Made by a program: the position numbers and the translations under genes. DNA of 64,000 nt. Source: CAVTUU01 sp045804965. GTDB taxonomy: Bacteria; Chloroflexota; Chloroflexia; Thermomicrobiales; UBA6265. The notes beneath the pieces are model-generated. The model saw only the letters and a list, made by a program, of their open reading frames with translations. It had not been told where the DNA came from and did not search any database. Numbering within the stretch: position 1 is the stretch's first letter; each line of letters opens with the position of its first letter. Shown here in pieces: positions 1 through 7,693 of this stretch. The stretch is taken from assembly GCA_045804965.1 (NCBI GenBank), contig JBJMMD010000004.1:79150-143149 (forward strand), given 5' to 3'.

Positions 1-207
1 GGCGACCTCGACGGCACTCCGGTCGATTCCGCTCCTCGCCTAGTCACCAAGCACGGCCATGCCCAGATCATCCATGGCTTCGTCGACGGCGTCCTCAACG
101 GCACGCCGGTGTCGCCCGATGGCAAGGAAGGCCTCGACCGCGTGCGCCTGATCGATGCAATCTACCGTTCCGCCGAGCTTGGACGTGAGGTGCCGGTCGA
201 GGATTAG
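1..207 (+). CDS. Gfo/Idh/MocA-family oxidoreductase, C-terminal end (partial)
   Basis: An open frame enters from the left edge and stops with TAG at 205-207, leaving 68 residues. The end of the protein (GLDRVRLIDAIYRSAELGRE) looks like the C-terminus of Gfo/Idh/MocA NAD(P)-dependent sugar or inositol dehydrogenases, where a helix with R-x-IDAIYRSA closes the fold. The catalytic and cofactor-binding parts lie outside the window, so the substrate cannot be inferred. The ThuA gene starting 187 bases downstream is a common neighbour of this family, which supports the call. Confidence 0.6.
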   Translation, partial: GDLDGTPVDSAPRLVTKHGHAQIIHGFVDGVLNGTPVSPDGKEGLDRVRLIDAIYRSAELGREVPVED

Positions 208-393
208 CATGAGCAGCCTTCGCCCGGCCTTCAATCCGCTCCCGTTCAGGCCGGGTGAGGGTACGAACTTAGCCCTGGAAGAGCTGGCAGCTTGTAGCGC
301 CGGGTACCCTCTGGGTAGTTTTAGCCCCGGTCGTTCGAGTGCAAAAATGGCGTCCGAAGAATGATCTTCTCTGACAAGAGAATGGAGGAACTA

Positions 394-1140
394 ATGACAC
401 GGGTAACGGTTTGGAACGAGTATCGGCACGAGAAGGAAAGCCCGGAGATCGCCGCGGTCTATCCAAACGGCATCCACGCCGCGATCGCCGAGGGGCTTCA
501 GGCGGTCGATGGTCTCGACGTGCGGACGGCAACGCTGGACGAGCCGGAACATGGCCTGACCGAGCAGGTACTGGCCGAAACCGATGTCCTCACCTGGTGG
601 GGACACAAAGCGCATCCCCAGGTTCAGGACGAGATCGTCAACCGCGTTCACAAGCGCGTGCTCGAAGGGATGGGGCTGGTTGTGCTCCACTCCGGACATC
701 ACTCGAAACTGTTCAAGAAATTGATGGGCACGACCTGCGACCTGAAGTGGCGCGAGGCGGACGAGAAGGAGCGGTTCTGGGTGGTCGCGCCCGGTCACCC
801 GATCGTGGAAGGGCTGCCCGAGTACTTCGAGCTCGAGCGCGAGGAGATGTACGGCGAGCATTTCGACATCCCACAGCCCGATCAGCTCGTGCTCGTGAGC
901 TGGTTCCCGGGTGGCGAGGTCTTCCGCAGCGGGTGTTGCTTTCAACGCGGCATGGGCAGGATCTTCTACTTCCGGCCCGGCCACGAGACCTACCCGACCT
1001 TTTTCAACGAAACCGTGCGCAAAGTGATCGCCAACGGCGTCCGCTGGGCAGCGCCGGTCAAGGCCGCTACTCCGGTGTATGGCAACTTCAAGCCGCTGGA
1101 GGAGATCGCAATACCGGTGGGCACGTATAAGGCTGGTTAA
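394..1140 (+). CDS. ThuA domain protein (trehalose-utilisation-like)
   Basis: A 248-residue protein of the ThuA family, which has a glutamine-amidotransferase-like fold and is found in sugar-utilisation loci; the reaction is not established. It begins MTRVTVWNEYRHE and contains the expected DVLTWWGHKAH segment, the LVVLHSGHHSKLFKKLMGT stretch and a late GRIFYFRPGHETYPTF motif, all typical. The frame is open from an ATG at 361, but the ATG at 394 follows GGAGGA at 385-390 and gives the conserved N-terminus. Together with the partial Gfo/Idh/MocA gene it suggests a sugar or polyol catabolic locus extending to the left. Confidence 0.88.
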   Translation: MTRVTVWNEYRHEKESPEIAAVYPNGIHAAIAEGLQAVDGLDVRTATLDEPEHGLTEQVLAETDVLTWWGHKAHPQVQDEIVNRVHKRVLEGMGLVVLHSGHHSKLFKKLMGTTCDLKWREADEKERFWVVAPGHPIVEGLPEYFELEREEMYGEHFDIPQPDQLVLVSWFPGGEVFRSGCCFQRGMGRIFYFRPGHETYPTFFNETVRKVIANGVRWAAPVKAATPVYGNFKPLEEIAIPVGTYKAG

Positions 1141-1279
1141 CGGGTCGTTTTTGGCGACGCTCAGCCGGCGAGAGTTCCTTCGGCTCCCTACTCGTGCCCT
1201 TCCCACCGTGCGCGAGAGAGGATACGGCGGATGGCGCAGTTCTTCGTAGGGGCGCGAAACCATTCTCAGAGGAAGACCC

Positions 1280-2416
1280 GTGGCGCACTATGCAGCGATC
1301 GTCATCGGCGGCGGGACGATGGGTTCCGCCGCCGCGTGGGAGTTGGGCAAACGGGGCGCGCACACGCTCGTGCTCGAACAGTTCAGCCATGTCCACGGCT
1401 TCGGTGCCCACAGCGGCAAAACCCGAATCATTCGCCATGCCTACTCGGAAGGCGCGGATTACGTTCCGCTCGTGCTGCGCGCCGATGATCTCTGGGTCGA
1501 GCTCGAGGGCGCTTCCGAACAAAAAATCCTGCATCGAGTGGGCGGGCTGGAGATGTCGGGGCCGGGTCACACGCATACCGCGCAAGCGCGGGCCAGCGCC
1601 GAAGCGCACGACGTTCCCTTTGAGGCGCTGCCCCCGGCAGAGATTCGCCAGCGCTGGCCGGCATTCCACGTTCCCGACGATTGGGATGCGATCTATTGTC
1701 CGCGCTCCGGTTTTCTCGCGGTCGAGCCGGCGCTGAACGCGCTCGGGGCGCAAGCGCGGGCGCTCGGCGTCGAGATTCGTGAGCACGAGCCCGCCCGCGC
1801 CTGGGGCGCGACCGCAAGCGCGGCGTGGGTCAAAACAGACGAGGCGACCTACACGGCAGACCGGCTAATCATCACCGCCGGGGCGTGGTCGGCGGCGTTG
1901 CTCACCGAACTCGATCTTTCGCTCGTGGTTAAGCGGAAAACGCTCTTCTGGCTCGACGTCGAGCAACCGAAGCGGTTCAGTCCGGATCGCTTTCCGATCT
2001 TCATCGCCGATTGGCCGGGGCAGGAGTTCTACGGGTTTCCGATCTTCGAGGAGCCGGGGTTGAAGGTCGCGGTCCACACCGGCGGCCAGCCGACCTCGCC
2101 CGATACCGTCGATCGCACGGTCCGCGATGACGAGAAGCAGGACGTGCTCCCCGCTGCCGAGCAGCTCTTCGGCGGTCTCACAGGCAAGGTGCTTTCCAGC
2201 GTCGTCTGCCTCTACACCATGTCGCCCGACGAAGATTTCATTGTCGACCGCCATCCGCGCTGGCCGCACGTCGTCTTCGGCGCGGGTTTTTCGGGGCATG
2301 GATTCAAGTTCGCGACCGCGATCGGCGAGCACCTGGCCGGCCTCGCGTTCGATCCCGCCGCCGAGCCGTACCCGATCCTCGTCCTCTCCCGGTTTTCGGC
2401 GCTCACCGGGGGCTAA
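1280..2416 (+). CDS. FAD-dependent oxidoreductase, monomeric sarcosine oxidase / N-methyltryptophan oxidase family
   Basis: 378 residues starting at GTG 1280, six bases after AGAGGAAG. The N-terminus AAIVIGGGTMGSAAAWEL is a Rossmann FAD-binding motif. Cys310 in VVCLYTMSPDEDF lies in the CxYTxTPDE segment that in monomeric sarcosine oxidase carries covalently bound FAD, so covalent flavin is likely (inference). The C-terminal FGAGFSGHGFKFA motif is also typical. The family oxidises N-methyl or other secondary amines to aldehyde and hydrogen peroxide in the cytoplasm. The exact substrate (sarcosine, N-methyltryptophan, fructosyl-amino acid) cannot be told from sequence. Confidence 0.87.
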   Translation: MAHYAAIVIGGGTMGSAAAWELGKRGAHTLVLEQFSHVHGFGAHSGKTRIIRHAYSEGADYVPLVLRADDLWVELEGASEQKILHRVGGLEMSGPGHTHTAQARASAEAHDVPFEALPPAEIRQRWPAFHVPDDWDAIYCPRSGFLAVEPALNALGAQARALGVEIREHEPARAWGATASAAWVKTDEATYTADRLIITAGAWSAALLTELDLSLVVKRKTLFWLDVEQPKRFSPDRFPIFIADWPGQEFYGFPIFEEPGLKVAVHTGGQPTSPDTVDRTVRDDEKQDVLPAAEQLFGGLTGKVLSSVVCLYTMSPDEDFIVDRHPRWPHVVFGAGFSGHGFKFATAIGEHLAGLAFDPAAEPYPILVLSRFSALTGG

Positions 2417-2683
2417 TTCCCTCTCCCACGTGCGGTGGGCGAAGGTACGAGAGATGGCGCGGCTGCGTCGCAAGCACAAGGCTAAAATCACCCTCCCCGC
2501 GGTCTCAACCTACCAAGTCGGCTAACGACCGGCTGACGCATCTCGCTCCCCCCACGAACGTCTTTTGTTTAGCCCCCGAAGGGAAGGTTAGCGACGGTCT
2601 TCAGGCCGTTGTCGCGGCGAAGCCGCGTATGCTTGCAAAGCATTGCTCGCCAAGTCGATGAGTCAATGGTGAGGACCGCCGCA

Positions 2684-3865
2684 ATGGACACAACAGATGG
2701 CTTCCGCAAGCTCGTCCGGCGGCTCGAGCAGGAGACGTTGAGCGATTCACTGGAGAAGAACTTTCTGGCGGGCCGGACCAATCCGGACGCGCTGCCGGCG
2801 CTGGCGAGTGCCGGTTTGCTTGGGTTGACCTTACCGCCCGCGTACGACGGGGGCGGCCGCGACTACGCCGATCTCGCGGTCGTGTGCGAGGAGTTGGGGC
2901 GGGTCGATCTCGCCTTTCAGATCAGCGTCACGGTTCATCTCGCGTTGACGGCGATGACGATCTTGCACTGGGGAACCGAGCGCCAGCGCGCGGCGTGGCT
3001 GCCGCCGCTTGCCCGGGGCGAGCCAATCGCGACGTTTGGCTTGACGGAACCGGGCGCGGGGTCGGATGTCGCGGCGCTTCGGATGCGGGCGCGGCCCGAA
3101 CCCGGCGGTTACCGGCTCAACGGCGAGAAAACCTGGATCAGCGGTGCGAACGAGGCGAGCCTCTTCCTCCTCTTCGCCACGCATGATCCCGCGGCGCGGC
3201 ATCGCGGCATCACCGCGTTCATCGTTCCGCGTGAATCGCCGGGGCTCACAACGACTGAATTGACCGGCAAACTCGGCGTGCGCGCCGGCGATACCGGCAG
3301 CGTGGTCTGCGATGATGTCTGGGTGCCGACGGAGAACGTCCTTGGCGAGCCGGGCGAAGGGTTCGCCATCGCGCTCTCCGCGTTGGGGAACGGGCTCTTC
3401 ACGGTCGGCGCGGGCGCGCTCGGGGTCGCGGTCGCCTGCTTCCAATCGACCGTCGCCTTTGTCCGCGAGCTCGATCGGCGAGGTATTGGGGCAGGGCGTA
3501 AGCAAACGGTTCAAGCCGCGATTGCCGAGATGGTTTCGGGAGAGGCCCGCGCCCGCCTGCTCCTCGAGCGCGCCGCCTGGCTCAAGAACACGGGTAAACC
3601 GAGCGCGCAAGCGACCAGTCTCGCCAAGTGGACCGCGGCCACCGTCGCGTACGAGGCCGCGGAATCCGCTCTCGCCATCCGCCAAGCCTATTCCCCGCCG
3701 CCGCACCACACCATCGAGCGCCACCTGCAAAACATCAAGGGGTCGGTGATCTACGGCGGCACCGCCGAAATCCATCAGGTCATGCAGGCCGATTACGCCT
3801 TCGGCGTCCGCATTGAACGTCCGTTCCGGCTGCCGTTACCCACGGCGGTGGATCTGCGGGGATAG
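2684..3865 (+). CDS. acyl-CoA dehydrogenase family protein
   Basis: 393 residues from ATG 2684, preceded by GTGAGGA. An ATG at 2666 in the same frame has no ribosome site. Family landmarks are clear: the FAD/substrate segment TFGLTEPGAGSDVAAL, the ITAFIVPRESPGL and VVCDDVWVPTENVLGEPGEGF strands, and the C-terminal SVIYGGTAEIHQVM. It would oxidise an acyl-CoA to the 2-enoyl-CoA, passing electrons to ETF. The position of the MCAD catalytic glutamate (IYEGT) is glycine here, as in LCAD and isovaleryl-CoA dehydrogenase; I also see no glutamate at the alternative position used by those enzymes (LGNGLFTVG). Activity may therefore be unusual. Confidence 0.85.
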   Translation: MDTTDGFRKLVRRLEQETLSDSLEKNFLAGRTNPDALPALASAGLLGLTLPPAYDGGGRDYADLAVVCEELGRVDLAFQISVTVHLALTAMTILHWGTERQRAAWLPPLARGEPIATFGLTEPGAGSDVAALRMRARPEPGGYRLNGEKTWISGANEASLFLLFATHDPAARHRGITAFIVPRESPGLTTTELTGKLGVRAGDTGSVVCDDVWVPTENVLGEPGEGFAIALSALGNGLFTVGAGALGVAVACFQSTVAFVRELDRRGIGAGRKQTVQAAIAEMVSGEARARLLLERAAWLKNTGKPSAQATSLAKWTAATVAYEAAESALAIRQAYSPPPHHTIERHLQNIKGSVIYGGTAEIHQVMQADYAFGVRIERPFRLPLPTAVDLRG

Positions 3866-4113
3866 AGATTGGCCTCATGCCCTACCCCCCTTACCAGGGA
3901 GTGGGGCCCGTCATGGACGGTTCGAGCGTGTTCGCACCATCGTCCTGGGCATCAGAGAGAGGGACTGGATGAGGGTTGTGTCTCTCCTCCTCAGCAGTCC
4001 TTGTCGTTGTTCTAACCCACGTCAAACGGAGCGAGCGGTGCATTCTCGTCCGTCACCAACATTCTTTTGAGGCAGCCATCAGGCGGTATCGAACACAGAC
4101 GTAGGAGCGTGCG

Positions 4114-4494
4114 TCACCGTCCGCTTGCGGGCGATGGTGTACCGATGACCGGGGCAGCCGCTTCATCCTCCGCGGACGAGGCGCCGAGCGCGGTGTCGGC
4201 ATCGCGCGGGTCGGAGCCCTCGGGCCAGCCGCCGCCGGCCGCGGCCCACTCAGCGACGACTTCGCGGAGCCTGCGGTCGCGCATCATGAATCCGGAGGCC
4301 GAGGTCTTGCGGGCACTCCCGCTATCGAGCAGATCGCCAAGCGCCTCGCGCAGATCGTGAGCAAATGCCTTTTGGCGCGCATCATCGAACCCCGCCGTGA
4401 AGGGAAACAGCTCGGGATTTCTCGTCTGCAAGTAGGCGATAACCCGTTCCGCCAACCGGTGGTCGTATGCCGGTTGCGGATTAATCTGCGCCAC
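4114..4494 (-). CDS. conserved hypothetical protein
   Basis: 126 residues. The frame is open to 4542, but the GTG at 4494 follows an excellent AAGGAGGAAACAGG site and is the likely start. The protein is soluble, with no signal or membrane segment. Its N-terminal half (AERVIAYLQTRNPELFPFTA) is helical; the C-terminus is rich in Ala, Asp, Glu, Pro and Ser and looks disordered. I do not recognise the family. It is transcribed divergently from the glycosyltransferase gene that begins at 4689, so the roughly 190 bases between them probably carry both promoters. Confidence 0.6.
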   Translation of the reverse strand: MAQINPQPAYDHRLAERVIAYLQTRNPELFPFTAGFDDARQKAFAHDLREALGDLLDSGSARKTSASGFMMRDRRLREVVAEWAAAGGGWPEGSDPRDADTALGASSAEDEAAAPVIGTPSPASGR

Positions 4495-4688
4495 CCCTGT
4501 TTCCTCCTTCAGCAATGCTCGTGCGATCGGCGGTTGAAGCAATCCCAGCCGTGACTCGCCTCGTTATTGTAGCGGCTTCTCTACCAGCGCTGGCACCGTT
4601 CTGGCAGAGCTGTCCAGCTGGCTCTGGTAAACTGCCGCAGTATCAGCTTCGCCGCATAGGATCTCGGCGCGGCTCGACGGGAATCGCT

Positions 4689-6137
4689 ATGTCCAGTGAG
4701 GCTCCCACCGCTCAACTCGATCAACCTTCGGCCGAGCGCCGCAGGCAACTCCTGCCGGGTTGGCTGACCGACCGACAGGGGTCGTGGCCGTTTTTGCTCG
4801 TTCTCTGCATCGTCGTCTTCGGCGTCAGCCTCTGGCAGACGGGCGATGAACTCCATACAACACGGTTCCACCCCGACGAGTCCCGCTGGATCAACCGCGC
4901 GCACTACATCAACGACCTCACCGATCCGACAGGCGACGCCTGGGCCGATCGTTACTTGACTCGTGGCCAGCCGCCGATGGGATCCTACATGATCGGGCTC
5001 GGTCTGCTCCTGCAAGGGCGAGATGTGACGACCAACGGCCCTTGGAACTTCCAGTACGGCGACGAGTACAACGTCAATTGGAACTCGATCACGGGCAACA
5101 TGCCGAGTCGCGCCGATCTCGAAGCAGCTCGCCGATTTAATGCGGTCCTCGGCGCGCTCACCTGCGTTTTCATCTTCCTCATCGTCACGCGGCTGACGAA
5201 CTGGGTTGGCGGCCTGGCAGGCGGATTTTTCATGGCGATCAACCCGCTGCAGATCACGCTCTCGAGTCAGGCGCTGGCCGACGCGTCGCTGGTGTTCATC
5301 ATTGGCTTGACCGCGCTGGCGGCGATGGCATTGGCGGAGCGGCCATCCTGGCCCCGCGCGTTCCTCCTCGGCGTGCTGCTGGGATTCGGCGCATCGGCGA
5401 AGCTCAGTCCACTCCTGCTGGCGGTTGGCCTCGGCGGGATCGGATTGCTGTTGCTCTTCAACCGCTGGATCCGCCAGCTTCCCTATCTGGGCAAGGCCTG
5501 GGCGCTGGTCGCCCGTGGAGATGACGCCGTCATCCACCGGCTCGCCTGGATGCTCCTGGCGCTCCCCGCGATCACTTACACCACGTTTGTGCTCTCGTAT
5601 CCGTATCTCTGGCCCGATCCGGTGGCCCGGACCAAATACCTCTTCGACTTCCGGCAGTATGAGATGGCAAACCAAGCGCGCTTGTGGAATGACCGCGCGG
5701 TCGACTCCCGAATCGACGCCATGCGCCGCGTCTGGGCAGCGTTTGAGAATCACTACACGTCATCGGGGCGGGTTGTCAATCTCACGGGCCGGATCATCGG
5801 CGCGGGATGGGGTCAGGTCGGCATCGACGGCATCTTCGAGTTGGCGGGCATCATTCTGTTTATCGGTTTAGCGCTCCGCCACGGCATCATCAGCCGTCAC
5901 TTCATGGCGCTCGCGGTGCTGGGCGGACAAACGGCCTTGATCATCGCGGGCATGCGCGTCGACTTCAACCGCTACTACCTCCCGATCCTCCTCTTCCTCG
6001 CCGTTTCTGTCGGCATTCTCGCCGGCGAAGTCTGGTCGCTCTTGCCCCATTTCCTCCCGGTCCGCGTCCGTTCCCGGCAACGCGATCGCGCATCGACCGT
6101 GGTTAGCGGGCGCTGGCCGGCGACCACCGGGCAGTAA
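4689..6137 (+). CDS. GT39/ArnT-like integral membrane glycosyltransferase
   Basis: 482 residues from ATG 4689; longer in-frame starts exist but the upstream part looks non-coding. It has a short cytoplasmic N-terminus, a first membrane segment at about residues 35-51, then the HPDESRW loop at 61-67, which matches the acidic catalytic loop of GT-C enzymes (Asp63-Glu64). Many further hydrophobic segments follow. Dolichyl- or polyprenyl-phosphate-mannose transferases of this group move a sugar from a lipid carrier to a protein or lipid outside the membrane. Acceptor and donor cannot be deduced. It stands alone, with no glycan cluster nearby. Confidence 0.75.
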   Translation: MSSEAPTAQLDQPSAERRRQLLPGWLTDRQGSWPFLLVLCIVVFGVSLWQTGDELHTTRFHPDESRWINRAHYINDLTDPTGDAWADRYLTRGQPPMGSYMIGLGLLLQGRDVTTNGPWNFQYGDEYNVNWNSITGNMPSRADLEAARRFNAVLGALTCVFIFLIVTRLTNWVGGLAGGFFMAINPLQITLSSQALADASLVFIIGLTALAAMALAERPSWPRAFLLGVLLGFGASAKLSPLLLAVGLGGIGLLLLFNRWIRQLPYLGKAWALVARGDDAVIHRLAWMLLALPAITYTTFVLSYPYLWPDPVARTKYLFDFRQYEMANQARLWNDRAVDSRIDAMRRVWAAFENHYTSSGRVVNLTGRIIGAGWGQVGIDGIFELAGIILFIGLALRHGIISRHFMALAVLGGQTALIIAGMRVDFNRYYLPILLFLAVSVGILAGEVWSLLPHFLPVRVRSRQRDRASTVVSGRWPATTGQ

Positions 6138-6327
6138 GTCGTTTCCGGAGTCCCGATGCGTCCAGGGCTGAAATCACCCTTCCCGTAGGCTCAACGTCCG
6201 AAGCCGGCTACAGGCTACCTGGGAGCGCCGACGCCTCTTCAGTTGGACTGCCTGTGCTCAGGCCCTCTAGAGAGTTCGACGATTGAGCGCAAGGCTTCGA
6301 GCCGGCGACGCGGTGCAGCCGCGTGTG

Positions 6328-7005
6328 TCACCCTCGCTGTATAACCTCGACCTTGACCCGGAATGTCGGGTCCTTCGCGCTCTGGAGGACAAAGGACGTT
6401 CCGGCGTCTGGGGCGACATCGAAGATGATTGCCGTATCAACCGACAGCGACGGTTCGATAATGAACTGGTACGTGTCGCCAAGAATGCTGCGGGACGCTT
6501 GTTCGGCGAACAGGTACGCTCGTCCCTGGCCGTCGACGAGCACCAGGTCAGCAAAGAGCATAACCTTCGACTTCTGTGTGTTGTTGGTGAGCGTCAGGTT
6601 GACCTGCAGGAACACGCCGCTGGGCATCGTGTCGCCTCTGGGAACGGCGGGTTCGGCATCGCGAACCACAAGTGTCCAGGCATCGCCATACGGGTGCGGC
6701 TGGCCCATCTCGGCGGGAGGCACGAGAGTTGGGGTCACGGCCGGAGTCAGATTGTTCGCGCAGGCGGTCGGCTGCTGCGCGACTTGAGTCCGCAGCCTTT
6801 CGAGCTCGGCGAGCTCGGCGGTTCTGGTCGCCGTTGCGTCCGGCTCGGTCGCGGCAGCGCTCGCTGCCGGACCCGAGCCGGCTACACGGCCAATGAAGAA
6901 TCCGAGCACAAGCGCTGATATGAGGAGCCAGGCAACCAGCGGTCTCATGCCGCCTCGTTCCGCTCGTGATCGCGCCACACCTGACTCGAGTTGCTGGTCG
7001 TTCAT
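6328..7005 (-). CDS. membrane-anchored surface protein with DUF4352-like domain
   Basis: 225 residues from ATG 7005, seven bases after GCGGAGGA; the ATG at 7011 is too close to that site. An N-terminal membrane segment (LVAWLLISALVLGFFIGRVA, about 22-41) is followed by a short helical region, a Pro/Thr linker and a beta-rich C-terminal domain. Strands such as FLQVNLTLTNNTQKSKVML and a closing DPTFRVKVEV resemble the immunoglobulin-like DUF4352 domain of extracytoplasmic proteins. The function of that domain is unknown. It lies 219 bases downstream, on the same strand, of the Flp pilin gene, separated by a hairpin. Confidence 0.6.
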   Translation of the reverse strand: MNDQQLESGVARSRAERGGMRPLVAWLLISALVLGFFIGRVAGSGPAASAAATEPDATATRTAELAELERLRTQVAQQPTACANNLTPAVTPTLVPPAEMGQPHPYGDAWTLVVRDAEPAVPRGDTMPSGVFLQVNLTLTNNTQKSKVMLFADLVLVDGQGRAYLFAEQASRSILGDTYQFIIEPSLSVDTAIIFDVAPDAGTSFVLQSAKDPTFRVKVEVIQRG

Positions 7006-7152
7006 CCACATTCCTCCGCAGGTTGAAATACAACCGCCTAGACACCAACATCAGGGTAGGAGGGCACGTGGGGATCGCAAATCCCCTTTCGGGGCTAATT
7101 GCCGCCTGCAGGGAGGGCCTGGAGATGAGCGCGTGCAAAACACAAGCATGAA

Positions 7153-7182
7153 CAACGCCCCGGTCGAGTGACCGGGGCGTTG
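7153..7182 (-). terminator. 13-bp hairpin after the pilin gene
   Basis: A perfect 13-bp stem (CAACGCCCCGGTC paired with its complement) and a 4-base loop lie about 40 bases past the pilin stop codon on the minus strand. On that strand the stem is followed only by a weak T-rich stretch (GTGTTTTGC, some distance away), so it may stabilise or partly terminate the pilin transcript rather than act as a classic intrinsic terminator. Confidence 0.55.
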
Positions 7183-7223
7183 ATCTTCAGTTACGAAAGT
7201 GTAACTTCTTTGGTGCCTTCGAC

Positions 7224-7394
7224 TTAGAGGGCGCCGGTGATCGTGGTGAAAACGCCGGAAATCGTGGTGCCGAGGATCGTGAGGGCCGCGATGCAGACGA
7301 TCGAGACCAGAACGATGATCAGCGCGTACTCAACAAGACCCTGGCCTTCAGTCTCTTCGTTCACCGTGAACAGCGACTTGATGTACTCAACCAT
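7224..7394 (-). CDS. Flp/Fap-type pilin subunit
   Basis: A 56-residue protein starting at ATG 7394 behind GGGAGGAAAAC. After a short leader it shows the Flp cleavage motif EGQGLVEYALI (Gly, four residues, Glu-Tyr) and then a long hydrophobic helix (LIIVLVSIVCIAALTIL), the hallmark of Flp pilins assembled by Tad machines. Prepilin peptidase would cut after the glycine, exposing the conserved Glu5-Tyr6 of the mature pilin. No tad or cpa genes are in the window, so this is an orphan pilin relying on a machine encoded elsewhere. High expression is plausible given the strong ribosome site and the downstream hairpin. Confidence 0.88.
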   Translation of the reverse strand: MVEYIKSLFTVNEETEGQGLVEYALIIVLVSIVCIAALTILGTTISGVFTTITGAL

Positions 7395-7693
7395 TGACGT
7401 GTTTTCCTCCCTGATAGAGCAGTGCGAAACGTTCAGCGTCTCTCGTTACAGGGTCTTGCGGGTTGTCCCATTCCCCCAGGACCGGTTTCGTTCGACGTGA
7501 GCATCGTAGATTCGGCGCTCCGCTCTCGGTATCACCCAACGGCGTTATCCGTCGCCGGGACACGAGTACTGCCGGAAGGACGACTGTCGGATCAGGCGAC
7601 AACGTTCGGACCTTCCGCCTTAGTCCACCTGTCCTTCGCCACCAGCGGTTGTCGCTATCGAGCTGTCGGCAATTTGGCCGGCGATAGGCGACA

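Noticed and set aside
391..1263. Long minus-strand open frame opposite the ThuA gene
   Set aside because: Codon composition fits the plus-strand ThuA protein with clear family motifs; the opposite frame is a shadow of high GC.
3866..4113. Short open frames after the acyl-CoA dehydrogenase
   Set aside because: No ribosome sites and composition of intergenic repeats; nothing supports a gene.
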